From an uncultured Oceanospirillaceae bacterium (GTDB taxonomy: Bacteria > Pseudomonadota > Gammaproteobacteria > Pseudomonadales > Balneatricaceae), in the NCBI GenBank assembly GCA_937136055.1, contig CAKZOD010000087.1, positions 61,183 through 125,182 on the forward strand: a DNA stretch of 64,000 bases. The letters run 5' to 3'. Below are positions 34,603 through 43,832 of the stretch, piece by piece. The position numbers and the translations under genes were made by a program. The first letter of the stretch is position 1; every line of letters starts with the position of its first letter. Under the pieces are notes generated by a model, which saw nothing but the letters and a program-made list of their open reading frames with translations, was not told the origin of the DNA and made no database searches.

Positions 34603-35310
34603 TTACGACTGCTGCCACTGAGTAATTAATTGAGCTAACTTTTCTGGTTGCTCTAAAGGTAAAAAATGACCACTTTCTGCTACTTGGTGAGCCTGTATGA
34701 CAGGGCTTGTTTGAGCTAATAACTGCATTTTAGCTGGATCAACTAACTGATCACTCTCCCCCCAGCAAAACCAAATAGTCCTTATCTTATCAACCAGGCA
34801 CTGGCATAGATCTTTACGCGTAGATAACGGAACTAAAAAATGTGCTAGCTGCTTTTCATCAAACTGCTTATCCATCTGCTGGATTAGCGCTATCAAGTTC
34901 TGATCATCATGACTCTTTATATCAATAAAGCTTAATACTCTTGAGGCTGATAACCCTGAATAACCATTTTTCATCACCGCTGCCACAATACGCTTACGCT
35001 GTAGCATTTCAGAATCAGGCAGTGCAGTTGGCGTATTAGCGACCACCATTAAGCGCTCAAGTGATGCACCTACTTTTAAACTTACAGCACTCGCTAAATA
35101 GCCTCCCAACGAAAAGCCTAATAAGCTGTAAGTTCGGTTATTTCGAGAAGAGTCAATTTGAGCAATCAAATCCCCCACAACATCATCTAACGTGCCACTG
35201 AGTTTGATATTCAGGTGCACTAATTCATAATGATCAGGAAGCTTAGGCCATAGCGCTTGCCAAACTTGCTCAGTACACATAGTTCCGGGAATAAAATAAA
35301 TCAGTGACAT
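34603..35310 (-). CDS. Alpha/beta-fold hydrolase
   Basis: A 235-residue hydrolase. The nucleophile elbow GFSLGG lies near residues 63-68, the acid is probably in CWGESDQLVD, and the catalytic His is in SGHFLPLEQPEKL. The N-terminal FIPGTMCTEQVW holds the oxyanion region. It is an esterase or thioesterase-like enzyme with unknown substrate. Transcribed with the downstream RNA methyltransferase gene. Confidence 0.85.
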   Translation of the reverse strand: MSLIYFIPGTMCTEQVWQALWPKLPDHYELVHLNIKLSGTLDDVVGDLIAQIDSSRNNRTYSLLGFSLGGYLASAVSLKVGASLERLMVVANTPTALPDSEMLQRKRIVAAVMKNGYSGLSASRVLSFIDIKSHDDQNLIALIQQMDKQFDEKQLAHFLVPLSTRKDLCQCLVDKIRTIWFCWGESDQLVDPAKMQLLAQTSPVIQAHQVAESGHFLPLEQPEKLAQLITQWQQS

Positions 35311-35382
35311 ACAGATCTCTATTGAAAAAAAGCTATTCTAACCGAAACACTAAAGCAATCGCAGTACTTTTAATTATTCAAA

Positions 35383-36324
35383 TCATGCAATAGGCTGAGG
35401 CAATGATAAATCAACTTCACCACTTACTTCTTCGTGCAACCATTGAATAAACGCTTTGATATGTGGCTCATCTGCACGCTCGGCTAGGTTCAATACGTAG
35501 TATGAATAATCGACCTTGATTTTGTGATCAAAGGCGACAACAAGGCGGCCAGCATCAATATCATTTTGCGCTAGTGCTTGGCGCCCCAGCACTATCCCCG
35601 CACCCGCTGCTGCGGCATTTAACGCATGATCAGCTACGTTAAAATGCATCGCTTTTTCCTTATTGGTAAAATTCGTCACTCCCATCTGCTCAAACCACTG
35701 ATGCCAGCTCGCTATACTAAAGCGTTGATCGACATGAGTATCATCGTATATCAAAGTTTGCCGCTGTAAATTTGATAAGGTAATTGGCCCATGCAGCGCT
35801 AAAAACTGAGGGCTGCACAAAGGTACTAAATAATCATCAAACAATTTCGCCACTTGATACTGTGGATAATTTCCCCCACCAAAGCGAATAGCCACATCCA
35901 CATCGTCAGTTGTTAAATTACTGAGCGTCAATGATGCAGATATACGGGCATCAATCTGCGGGAACTGTGTCATAAAACGATAGAGCCTAGGTGCCAACCA
36001 CTTGGCAGTAAAAGCAGGTCCTGCAGATATCACTAACACATTACCACTGCGTTTTTTCTGCAATGAATGCAACGCTTGATAAAATTGATCGAAGCCTTGC
36101 TCAATGCCAGGTGCTAATAACTTCCCCTCAGCTGTCAGCTCAATTGACCGGTTCAGGCGGTTAAATAATTTTACCTCTAAGTGCTCTTCAAGCTGCTTTA
36201 TTTGATAACTCAACGCAGCAGAAGTTACAAATAACTCTTTAGCCGCCTTAGTAAAACTCATGTGCCTGACAACAGCATCAAAAGCCTTTAATGCATTTAA
36301 GGGAGGTAAACGTGGTGGACTCAT
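35383..36324 (-). CDS. LysR-type regulator, GcvA-like
   Basis: A 313-residue transcription regulator. The N-terminal helix-turn-helix reads PPLNALKAFDAVVRHMSFTKAAKELFVTSAALSYQIKQLEEHL, followed by the effector-binding domain (VLVISAGPAFTAKWLAPRL, DVAIRFGGGNY). This is the GcvA/AmpR subgroup. It is divergent from the small gene at 36558 across about 230 bp, making that gene or its own promoter a possible target. Confidence 0.9.
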   Translation of the reverse strand: MSPPRLPPLNALKAFDAVVRHMSFTKAAKELFVTSAALSYQIKQLEEHLEVKLFNRLNRSIELTAEGKLLAPGIEQGFDQFYQALHSLQKKRSGNVLVISAGPAFTAKWLAPRLYRFMTQFPQIDARISASLTLSNLTTDDVDVAIRFGGGNYPQYQVAKLFDDYLVPLCSPQFLALHGPITLSNLQRQTLIYDDTHVDQRFSIASWHQWFEQMGVTNFTNKEKAMHFNVADHALNAAAAGAGIVLGRQALAQNDIDAGRLVVAFDHKIKVDYSYYVLNLAERADEPHIKAFIQWLHEEVSGEVDLSLPQPIA

Positions 36325-36557
36325 TAGTTTTCCTTCTATCGATTTTATGAGTTTTACAACTTCAGTTGCCTTTTATAGATTCAGTAACATTTATAACCTC
36401 AGCTGCTTATGTTGCTGATCTGCTCTAATGCTTCAAAACCTGAGTTAAAATAATTTTAACCGAAGAGATAGAATAACTCGTTTGTCGTCATTCAATCAAG
36501 CTTCTAAAATGCTCCTATAAATTGATCAACGGTCATACCAGAAAAGGAGTATATTTC

Positions 36558-36728
36558 ATGAGTGATTGCCAACCTGCAAATTTAAACGCCACTGAACACT
36601 TAATTAATTTGGATGCAAAAATGCTTAACTGCTACAGAGAAAGGGCGCTCAAAGAGAGATCCCTGGCCTGCCACCACTTAATTGCAGCAATTAAAGGAAA
36701 GTTTAACTTTATGAAAAGGGAAAAGTAA
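36558..36728 (+). CDS. Small protein, 56 residues
   Basis: An ATG at 36558 with a strong AAGGAG at 36544-36549 (8-nt spacing) opens a 56-residue frame, MSDCQPANLNATEHL... ending KGKFNFMKREK. The basic, helical C-terminal half (CYRERALKERSLACHHLIAAIKG) recalls small proteins of the DUF1127/RSP_7527 sort, but the match is weak. The nominal longer start at 36522 has no ribosome site. It stands alone, divergent from a LysR gene, and ends in a 15-bp hairpin. A real gene is likely; function unknown. Confidence 0.68.
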   Translation: MSDCQPANLNATEHLINLDAKMLNCYRERALKERSLACHHLIAAIKGKFNFMKREK

Positions 36729-36758
36729 TCTTGCTCTTTTGGTGTATCGGTTTATAGA

Positions 36759-36795
36759 AAGCAAAGGTATTTATTGTCATTAAATATCTTTGCTT
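36759..36795. terminator. Hairpin after the small gene
   Basis: 36759-36773 pairs with 36781-36795 over 15 bp with one G-U pair and a 7-nt loop (AAGCAAAG / ATCTTTGCTT arms). The T-run is poor; placed between convergent genes. Confidence 0.5.
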
Positions 36796-36834
36796 AGAGC
36801 TACAAATCAAACCAACGAGTAAATTAAACTTAAG

Positions 36835-37158
36835 TCAATTCATACCAGGCATTCGAATCAGCTCTGATACTTCAAGTGTCCCACCCAGCTCAAGAAAAGG
36901 GCAACCTTGTGCCAGCGCCACTGCTTCCTCAAGGGTTTCAGTTTCCACTATTGTGTATCCCGACATCCCACTCTCACTCGCCACTTGAGGCTTAGCATTC
37001 GCTGTTAACGTGTGTGTATTTTTAAGTGGATTTGCGGGACTTACCGCCCGCTCTCCTAAACTCCCCAGCCATTGCATATACTTTGCCATATGTATTTGCC
37101 CCTCTTTTTCAGAAGCTGGACGATCTCCACCAAAATACACAATAATAAACTTTGTCAT
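36835..37158 (-). CDS. YCII-related (DGPF-type) protein
   Basis: A 107-residue single-domain protein of the YCII dimeric alpha/beta-barrel type: TKFIIVYFGGDRPASEK, HMAKYMQWLGSLGE, GYTIVETETLEEAVALAQGCPFLELGGTLEV. Relatives occur next to ECF sigma factors or as stand-alone proteins; the function is unknown. It lies 33 bp downstream of the methyltransferase-like membrane protein gene and is probably cotranscribed. Confidence 0.82.
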   Translation of the reverse strand: MTKFIIVYFGGDRPASEKEGQIHMAKYMQWLGSLGERAVSPANPLKNTHTLTANAKPQVASESGMSGYTIVETETLEEAVALAQGCPFLELGGTLEVSELIRMPGMN

Positions 37159-37191
37159 TTTTTAGCATCCTTTCATTAAAATTATAATTAG

Positions 37192-37668
37192 TTACTTTCG
37201 TCCCCACCAGCGATTAACACTTTCGCAATAATCAGTATATTGCTGCCCAAACTTATTCGCTAAATAGCGCTCTTCCTTAGCGATCACTAATCTCAAAATG
37301 ATCATAGTTGCCGGTATTAAGGAAAACAACATCCAAGCACTATTGAAATATATAGCTACCGCAATGCCAACGAGATTAAATGAGAGATAAATTGGATTGC
37401 GGCTATAGCCAAAAACACCACTATTGACGATTTGTGAGGTGGGCTTCCACGGCTCAATACTTGTGCGTGAAAAGTGCAGCTTTAAAACAGCAGCAAGTGC
37501 TATACAAGCGCCAATTATAAAGATCAGCACAGTGCTTTGAAAACGCCACTCAATCGGGAAAAAAGCGAATGGAATAAAGTAATTAACACCCCAAGCTGAA
37601 CTTAGAGCAAACAGATATATCAGTGGTGGGGGAAATCTAACAGCAGCCCCTTTTTGATCATTTTCCAT
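37192..37668 (-). CDS. Isoprenylcysteine methyltransferase-like membrane protein
   Basis: A 158-residue membrane protein with four hydrophobic helices, of the ICMT/phospholipid methyltransferase fold. The family motif FGYSRNPIYLSFNLVGIA and the C-terminal LRLVIAKEERYLANKFGQQYTDYCESVNRWW match bacterial isoprenylcysteine carboxyl methyltransferase family proteins, which have no known prenylated substrate. Divergent from the SDR gene with only 40 bp between. Confidence 0.85.
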   Translation of the reverse strand: MENDQKGAAVRFPPPLIYLFALSSAWGVNYFIPFAFFPIEWRFQSTVLIFIIGACIALAAVLKLHFSRTSIEPWKPTSQIVNSGVFGYSRNPIYLSFNLVGIAVAIYFNSAWMLFSLIPATMIILRLVIAKEERYLANKFGQQYTDYCESVNRWWGRK

Positions 37669-37708
37669 GCTATTATCCCTCGATCATTAGCACATGAGAA
37701 ATTGAGTT

Positions 37709-38464
37709 ATGGCACTAACAGGACACTACCTAATCACTGGTGCTGCCAGTGGTATCGGCGCAGCAACGGCCAAAAAAATTGCAGGGCCCAATTGCACACT
37801 AATATTGCAGACTAAATCTAATGTAACAGGCTTGAACGAAATAGCCGAACATTGTCGTGCAAAAAGCGCGCAAGTGATCACGATACAAGCAGATTTAACA
37901 GATAGAGCCGATACACAGCGTTTAATTGATAACTGCTTACAACAAAGTAATTCTCTTAATGGCGTGGTTTCTACTGCAGGATACCCTGACTGGGGAAATT
38001 TCGAGCAGCTTGATGAAGAGAGCTTGATACAATCAATGCTGTTAATGCAACAAAGCACCTTTATGTTGTTAAAACATTTAAACAAAGCTCTGAAAAACAC
38101 TAAAGGTAGTTTCATCGGCGTTAGCACTTTTCTCGCGCATAAAATGCAGGTAGGCAACAACATTACCCCTGCATCATCATCTGCTAAAGCAGGTTTAGAA
38201 GCATTGATTAAATCTTATGCGGTGCAATACGCGCACTGCGGTATACGGGCTAATGCAATTGTACCTGGCTACATCAAAAAAGACGGTGCTAATCACAAAC
38301 CACTAACCCCCGATGCTTTGGCGCAAATTAATGCACGTATTCCAGCAGGCCGATTAGGATTGCCTGAAGAGGTTGCCAGCTTAGCCCAGTTCTTACTTGG
38401 TCCTCAAAGTCGTTATATCACAGGGCAGTTAATGCACATAGATGGCGGACTATTATTAAAATAG
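37709..38464 (+). CDS. SDR-family oxidoreductase
   Basis: A 251-residue short-chain dehydrogenase with TGAASGIGAA (nucleotide loop), STAGYP where NNAG is usual, catalytic Ser in FIGVSTFLAHK, and C-terminal GLPEEVASLAQFLLGPQSRYITGQLMHIDGG. The usual YxxxK active site is altered: the region reads NNITPASSSAKAGLEALI, where the Tyr seems replaced by Ser (SSSAK), so activity may be changed or lost. It ends at a good terminator. Confidence 0.83.
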   Translation: MALTGHYLITGAASGIGAATAKKIAGPNCTLILQTKSNVTGLNEIAEHCRAKSAQVITIQADLTDRADTQRLIDNCLQQSNSLNGVVSTAGYPDWGNFEQLDEESLIQSMLLMQQSTFMLLKHLNKALKNTKGSFIGVSTFLAHKMQVGNNITPASSSAKAGLEALIKSYAVQYAHCGIRANAIVPGYIKKDGANHKPLTPDALAQINARIPAGRLGLPEEVASLAQFLLGPQSRYITGQLMHIDGGLLLK

Positions 38465-38517
38465 CTTTAGAATATCAATAAAAACCTAGCATTCTTATGA
38501 TCTATATCAACAACCTC

Positions 38518-38561
38518 AAAAAGGCGCTAATTGAAACCATGTTATAATAAGCGCCGTTTTT
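38518..38561 (+). terminator. Terminator after the SDR gene
   Basis: AAAAAGGCGCT (38518-38528) and AGCGCC-G-TTTTT (38550-38561) form an A-stem-T structure with a 21-nt loop and U-tail. Confidence 0.65.
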
Positions 38562-38606
38562 CACACCCCTTATTTTACACATCAATTTAAACGAGCTTTT
38601 TTGATT

Positions 38607-39941
38607 ATGTCCATCCCCGAACTACTCTCTCCCGCAGGTACACTGCGTAACATGAAATACGCTTATGCCTACGGTGCTGATGCCGTCTACGCAGGGCAGC
38701 CTAGGTACAGTTTAAGAGTACGAAATAACGACTTTGACAGTCAAACGCTCGCAGAAGGGATTCAGTACGCGCACAATTTGAATAAGAAGTTTTACCTTGC
38801 CAGTAATATTTTGCCGCACAACAGCAAACTGAAAACCTATATAAAAGATCTCACTCCGATTATAGAAATGGGCCCTGATGCTCTGATCATGTCTGACCCT
38901 GGTCTGATTTTTTTAGTTAAAGAAGCTTTCCCGCACATGCCTATTCATTTGTCAGTGCAAGCAAATACGATGAACTGGGCCGCGGTAAAATTTTGGTATA
39001 GCGCAGGCGTTGAACGTATTATTTTATCAAGAGAACTCTCCCTCGATGAAATCGCTGAAATCAAACAGCGCTGCCCTGAAATGGAAATTGAAGTCTTTGT
39101 ACACGGTGCTTTATGTATTGCTTATTCAGGGCGCTGCTTGTTATCTGGCTATATCAATAAAAGAGATCCAAACCAAGGTACTTGCACGAATACATGCCGC
39201 TGGAAGTACGACGCCCATGAAGCCACACAAAATGATTCAGGGGATGTGGTTCCTGTTCAACAATACGAGCCTGAGCCTGCTTTAGGGGAAGGTACCCCAA
39301 CCAATCAAATCTTTTTACTGCAAGAAGAGACCCGCCCAGGGCAATACATGCCCGCTTTTGAAGATGAGCACGGCACATACATCATGAACTCTAAAGACCT
39401 TAGAGCAATACAGCATGTGCATAAGCTGGCTGAAATGGGTGTCGACTCTCTAAAAATTGAAGGGCGTACTAAGTCACACTACTACGCATCACGCACTGCA
39501 CAAACTTACCGTCAGGCGATTGACGATGCTGTAGCTGGCAGACCTTTTGATATGTCTTTAATGGATGAGCTAGAAAACCTAGCAAGTCGTGGCTATACCG
39601 AAGGTTTCTATCGTCGCCATGTGCACGATGAGTATCAAAACTACGAGCAAGGCAATTCTGTCGGTGTACAACAGCAGTTTGTCGGCGAAATCAATGGCTA
39701 CGATAAGCAAACAGGTTTGCTGGATATCAACGTTAAAAACCGTTTTGAGAAAGGTGACACGCTTGAGCTAATGACACCACAAGGTAATTCCAAGTTTGTC
39801 CTTAATACCTTGCTCGATAAAAACAGCAATCATGTTGAAGCGGCACCAGGTTCTGGTCATCAAGTGAAAGTTGAATTGCCTTTAGAGGGTGATATTGATC
39901 TTACTTACGCTATGCTGATGCGTGACTTACCAAAGAAATAA
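38607..39941 (+). CDS. trhP: tRNA uridine-5-hydroxylation protein TrhP (YegQ), U32 family
   Basis: A 444-residue member of peptidase family U32. TrhP/YegQ takes part in making 5-hydroxyuridine at tRNA position 34, with prephenate as a factor. Recognisable are IPELLSPAGTLRNMKYAYAYGADAVYAGQ, VQANTMNWAAVKFW, the U32 signature EVFVHGALCIAYSGRCLLSGY, then GTCTNTCRWKY with the cluster-type cysteines, and SLKIEGRTKSHYY. A TTG two codons before (38601) is also in frame; the ATG at 38607 is chosen. Confidence 0.93.
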   Translation: MSIPELLSPAGTLRNMKYAYAYGADAVYAGQPRYSLRVRNNDFDSQTLAEGIQYAHNLNKKFYLASNILPHNSKLKTYIKDLTPIIEMGPDALIMSDPGLIFLVKEAFPHMPIHLSVQANTMNWAAVKFWYSAGVERIILSRELSLDEIAEIKQRCPEMEIEVFVHGALCIAYSGRCLLSGYINKRDPNQGTCTNTCRWKYDAHEATQNDSGDVVPVQQYEPEPALGEGTPTNQIFLLQEETRPGQYMPAFEDEHGTYIMNSKDLRAIQHVHKLAEMGVDSLKIEGRTKSHYYASRTAQTYRQAIDDAVAGRPFDMSLMDELENLASRGYTEGFYRRHVHDEYQNYEQGNSVGVQQQFVGEINGYDKQTGLLDINVKNRFEKGDTLELMTPQGNSKFVLNTLLDKNSNHVEAAPGSGHQVKVELPLEGDIDLTYAMLMRDLPKK

Positions 39942-39949
39942 TTATGATA

Positions 39950-39979
39950 TAGCCAGTGCCGCTCTTGCTGCACTGGCTA
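39950..39979. terminator. Hairpin between trhP and the convergent flavin reductase gene
   Basis: TAGCCAGTGC (39950-39959) pairs perfectly with GCACTGGCTA (39970-39979), 10-nt loop; tail ATTCTAAATAG is only weakly T-rich. Confidence 0.6.
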
Positions 39980-39992
39980 ATTCTAAATAGAT

Positions 39993-40601
39993 TTAAACAA
40001 CCGGGCGGCTCAAAGCAAAGGTCTGGGTTGTTTTTGTATAATCATCCCCACCCATTTTCCCTACGGCGCCTAAAGCAACAGACTGTATTTTAGTCCCTTC
40101 TACATATTCATCATCCACATAAATACCGACGACATCCAATAGCATCATACTGCCACCCATGGGCTGATCTGAGATAGTCACAATCTCCCTAAGCTTACAT
40201 TCATAGCGTACTTTCGCTTTAGCAACCCCAACAGTATCAACACTTTCACTAGCTGTTGTCTCGATACCAACAGCAGTAAACTCATCAGTACTTGCAGGGT
40301 AGTTGGCGCAGCTTGCATTCATTTGTTCAACAGTTTCAAAATCGACCACATTGACAACACACTCCCCTGTTTCCCTTAAGTTACGCAGCGTATCTTTATC
40401 TTTTAAATCTCGCGGTAGCACTTGTGTCACACTCAGCACAGGTGGATTGCAGCTGGCAACACTAAAAAATGAATACGGAGCTAAGTTGGCAATACCCTCA
40501 GCACTTTTGGTACTTACCCAAGCAATAGGACGCGGCACAATTGCGCCAACTAAAAGTTGATAACAGGCAACAGGATCAATTTGATCACTTTTAAAATACA
40601 T
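39993..40601 (-). CDS. Flavin reductase-like FMN-binding split-barrel protein
   Basis: A 202-residue protein with the flavin-reductase-like domain: LLVGAIVPRPIAWVSTKSAEGIANLAPYSFFSVASCNPPVLSVT, KDTLRNLRETGECVVNVV, and GIYVDDEYVEGTKI. Members reduce FMN for a partner monooxygenase or act on small substrates. It is the last gene of a seven-gene minus-strand cluster, but no monooxygenase is present nearby, so its role there is unclear. Confidence 0.87.
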   Translation of the reverse strand: MYFKSDQIDPVACYQLLVGAIVPRPIAWVSTKSAEGIANLAPYSFFSVASCNPPVLSVTQVLPRDLKDKDTLRNLRETGECVVNVVDFETVEQMNASCANYPASTDEFTAVGIETTASESVDTVGVAKAKVRYECKLREIVTISDQPMGGSMMLLDVVGIYVDDEYVEGTKIQSVALGAVGKMGGDDYTKTTQTFALSRPVV

Positions 40602-40705
40602 AGCTTTTCCTTAGTAAAGGCAAATATAGAATAAGGCAGAATAGCGAAAGATGATTTAAATAATACAGCACGATAGCGATGATACGATTAGACTTTCAGA
40701 CTAAT

Positions 40706-41614
40706 TCACTGAAATGCGCGCATCCATTGATTTAGATGCTGTAATAACTGCTGAGCACCTTGAGGTAACTGTCGTCCTAGGCGTGTGACCATATGGGCTT
40801 CACCTGCGTTTAATACTTCATCGGCAAGGGGCAGTGCAACGAGTTGCCTGTCTTTAATTTCACTCGTTATGACAAACTCAGGTAAGAAAGTAATTCCCAT
40901 ATCAGTTCTCACAAACTGTTTGAGTACTGCAATTGAATTGGTAGTCAAGGTGCTATTAAAACGTAAACGTTGCTTAAATTCCGCCAGAGCCAATAACTGT
41001 CTTACCCCAAAGCTACTCTCTGAAAGCGCGAGTGGATAATCAATCAAATCCTTTAACAATAAAGGTGAGTGGCTTTTTGCCAGCGGATGCTCAGGGTTCA
41101 CCACCGCACAAATAGGCTGCTGACTGATAAAATGGGAGCGAATATTTGGATGATTAGCAGGATGAAACAGTAAACCGATATGAGCTTCATCTGTCTCGAT
41201 TTGACGAATCACTTCATTAGAACTCGCCAAATTAATCGACAAAGTCAGCTTTGGGTGCTGTTTGGTAAACTCTGATAATGGCCCATTCATTAGATCATTA
41301 ACAAAGCCTTCACCGATCACTAACTTTATATGACCTAATTGCAAACCTTGCAAAGCGAGCAATTGACCAATACAGCTTTCCTCACTACTTTTTGTTTCAC
41401 GATAATAGCGAAGTACAATCTCACCCGCTTGCGTCGCACTAACACCTTTTCGGTGCCGCTCGATCAATTGGCATGACAGCTCTTCTTCAAGAAGAGCGAT
41501 GTGGCGGCTAATCGCTGAAGGCGCCACATTGAGTTTATCAGCCGCAGCACGAATGGTACCGGCACTTATTGCCTCATAGAGATAGGCCACACGTTTTTCT
41601 TTGATCTCTTTCAT
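40706..41614 (-). CDS. LysR-type regulator
   Basis: A 302-residue LysR regulator: EKRVAYLYEAISAGTIRAAADKLNVAPSAISRHIALLEEEL (HTH, residues 5-45), then an effector domain (GHIKLVIGEGFVNDLM, FLPEFVITSEI). It lies 57 bp downstream of the amidohydrolase gene on the same strand rather than divergently, so it probably belongs to the operon it controls. Confidence 0.9.
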   Translation of the reverse strand: MKEIKEKRVAYLYEAISAGTIRAAADKLNVAPSAISRHIALLEEELSCQLIERHRKGVSATQAGEIVLRYYRETKSSEESCIGQLLALQGLQLGHIKLVIGEGFVNDLMNGPLSEFTKQHPKLTLSINLASSNEVIRQIETDEAHIGLLFHPANHPNIRSHFISQQPICAVVNPEHPLAKSHSPLLLKDLIDYPLALSESSFGVRQLLALAEFKQRLRFNSTLTTNSIAVLKQFVRTDMGITFLPEFVITSEIKDRQLVALPLADEVLNAGEAHMVTRLGRQLPQGAQQLLQHLNQWMRAFQ

Positions 41615-41671
41615 TGCAGCTAATCCCTAAAGAGCATCTCTAAAAATTCAATTGTGCCGATGCCAATAATA

Positions 41672-42838
41672 TTAAACGAGATGCTGCTGTGTGAGTGCAA
41701 CCCAATAACTGGCACCTAGCGCTAACACTTCGTCGTTAAAATCATAGTGTGGGTTATGTAAGCCTTTACCGCCTTCCATGGTGCCATTACCGATCCAAAT
41801 ATAGGCACCAGGTTTTTCTAATAACATAAAGGCAAAATCTTCAGAGCCCATACTCGGCGCTTGGTCAAGCAATACGTTTTCAGCGCCTACTAATGCAGTG
41901 GTGACATCCGTACACACCTTAGAGTGATCAGGATGGTTTTCAGTACAAGGTGCAACACGGCGATAATCTAACTCACCTTTAGCACCAAATGCTTCGCAGA
42001 TGCTGGTAATACGCTGGCGCATTAATGTTTCTATCTGATTTTGCTGTTCCTGTGAAAAGGCTCGGCATGTGCCAGATAATGTCACTGAATCTGGGATCAC
42101 GTTATACGCTTCCCCACCGTGCATTTGAGTGATACTCACTACCCCTGAGTGCAGCGGATCGAGATTGCGGCTGACGATACTTTGCAGGGCGCCAATTAAC
42201 TGACCTGCTACCATAATAGGGTCAGTACCTAAATGTGGCATGCCGCCATGACATCCTTGACCACTAATGGTGATATCAAACAAATCCATCGATGCCATTA
42301 CCGGTCCTTTATGAACCGCAAACTTGCCTTGCTCTATTCCCGGCCAATTATGCATACCGTACACAGCATCAACATTGAATTGCTCAAACAGCCCTTCGTC
42401 ACACATCATCTTCGCGCCGGCTTCACCCTCTTCAGCAGGTTGGAAAATAAAAACGACGGTTCCCGCAAAATCTCTGTTTTCAGAAAGGTATTTAGCAGCG
42501 CCTAACAGCATAGCCGTGTGCCCATCATGACCACAGGCATGCATTTTCCCTTTGTGTTGCGAGCAGTGATCAAAACTGTTTAACTCTTGCAGATTAAGCG
42601 CATCGATATCTGCACGTAAACCAATAGAACGATCGCCAGGCTTATTGCCTTTTAAGGTTGCAACTACACCTGTTATCGCTAATCCAGTGTGTACTTCCAG
42701 ATCAAAGCTTTGCAGTAGCTGCGCAACCTTTGCAGCAGTGCGATGCTCTTCATAAGCAGTTTCTGGATATGCGTGTATATCACGTCGCCAATCACGCATT
42801 TGCTGGTGTAGTTCGCTATCTTTAACAATCAATCCCAT
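41672..42838 (-). CDS. M20-family amidohydrolase (hippurate hydrolase-like)
   Basis: A 388-residue metal-dependent amidohydrolase: MRDWRRDIHAYPETAYEEHRTA, DIDALNLQEL, the metal motif HACGHDGHTAML (near residues 100-111), FIFQPAEEGEAGAKMM, YGMHNWPGIEQG, and SMGSEDFAFMLLEKPGAY at the C-terminus. The group cleaves N-acyl amino acids, hippurate or indole-acetyl amino acids. It may release an amine or acid from an acylated intermediate in the neighbouring pathway. Confidence 0.92.
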   Translation of the reverse strand: MGLIVKDSELHQQMRDWRRDIHAYPETAYEEHRTAAKVAQLLQSFDLEVHTGLAITGVVATLKGNKPGDRSIGLRADIDALNLQELNSFDHCSQHKGKMHACGHDGHTAMLLGAAKYLSENRDFAGTVVFIFQPAEEGEAGAKMMCDEGLFEQFNVDAVYGMHNWPGIEQGKFAVHKGPVMASMDLFDITISGQGCHGGMPHLGTDPIMVAGQLIGALQSIVSRNLDPLHSGVVSITQMHGGEAYNVIPDSVTLSGTCRAFSQEQQNQIETLMRQRITSICEAFGAKGELDYRRVAPCTENHPDHSKVCTDVTTALVGAENVLLDQAPSMGSEDFAFMLLEKPGAYIWIGNGTMEGGKGLHNPHYDFNDEVLALGASYWVALTQQHLV

Positions 42839-42923
42839 TGTGTTTCCTCATTATTATTAGATCCTAAATCAGCTTAAATATTTTCATCTGATGCATAGCT
42901 ATATCAGGGAAAAATTGAAAGCT

Positions 42924-43814
42924 TCAAGGGTATATTTCTATTATTGTATTTCCAGCATAATGTGGAGCAATGCGTAAACCGCCTTCCTCTGTGAGGATAT
43001 ACTCGACTTGATTAGCCTCTAAGTAACCCTTTGCTTGGTCAATAGAATCTGTCGTCACACGAATTGCTATGCCACTTGGATATTGGTGCTCATCACAAGG
43101 AATCTCAACACCTGCAAAACGCACTTTCGCCCGCTCTGGGCTAAGTACTTCAAAATCACCTCTATCTGTTTTTGCAACTAAGCGGTCATTATCAATACTC
43201 ACAGCCTGCTCACCGTAAATGCCTGTGAAGCGAGAATAAAAATCTGCTGGATTTTCAGCGACATAACTTACCATGGTAATAGCATTAGCGCCATTAGGAT
43301 GTGTCATCCAATCTTTAACCCAAACTAAATCCGGCCTGTGTTGGTGGCAAAAAAAGTTAGAAATCGCAGGCTCTTGGGAGTTTATTAGCATCACCAAAGA
43401 AACGACGGCTTCCTCTTCTGATCCATCTGGTCGGTGTGCAACTCTTCGAAAATCAACAATCCCTTGGTTCTCTACTTGGCGCTCTTCTAACATTTTATGG
43501 TCAGCTCTGGCATCTTCGCTGTGCAGCGCAACCAGAGATATTCCCTCTTTACGCTCAATTGAATTTTGAATGAAGCGGCCAAAGGCAAAGCCTTTTTCGT
43601 TCGTCATATCTAGCTTGCTATGATCATAAACACTGATTAGTTCAATGAAATTTTCAGGGAACATCAACAAGTGATTATCCGTTCCCCAAGGGTGATGATG
43701 CCTTGGATTAATGAAAAACCCCAAACGCTCAAAATCAGCCGCTGCTTTATCCATATCAGCAATTGCCACTAGTGGATGATCAATACCTAAATGATTCTTT
43801 TTATTTACTGCCAT
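42924..43814 (-). CDS. Glyoxalase-like (two-domain VOC) protein
   Basis: A 296-residue protein of the Glyoxalase-like PF13468 type: LGIDHPLVAIADMDKAAADFERLGFFINPRHHHPWGTDNHLLMFP in the N-terminal half and a second VOC-like half from about residue 160. The family is poorly characterised. The next gene upstream, a serine acetyltransferase-like gene, ends 18 bp before it, and the amidohydrolase gene follows, so it is part of the cluster. Substrate unknown. Confidence 0.82.
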   Translation of the reverse strand: MAVNKKNHLGIDHPLVAIADMDKAAADFERLGFFINPRHHHPWGTDNHLLMFPENFIELISVYDHSKLDMTNEKGFAFGRFIQNSIERKEGISLVALHSEDARADHKMLEERQVENQGIVDFRRVAHRPDGSEEEAVVSLVMLINSQEPAISNFFCHQHRPDLVWVKDWMTHPNGANAITMVSYVAENPADFYSRFTGIYGEQAVSIDNDRLVAKTDRGDFEVLSPERAKVRFAGVEIPCDEHQYPSGIAIRVTTDSIDQAKGYLEANQVEYILTEEGGLRIAPHYAGNTIIEIYP

Positions 43815-43832
43815 ATTACACCTTCGTTTTTA

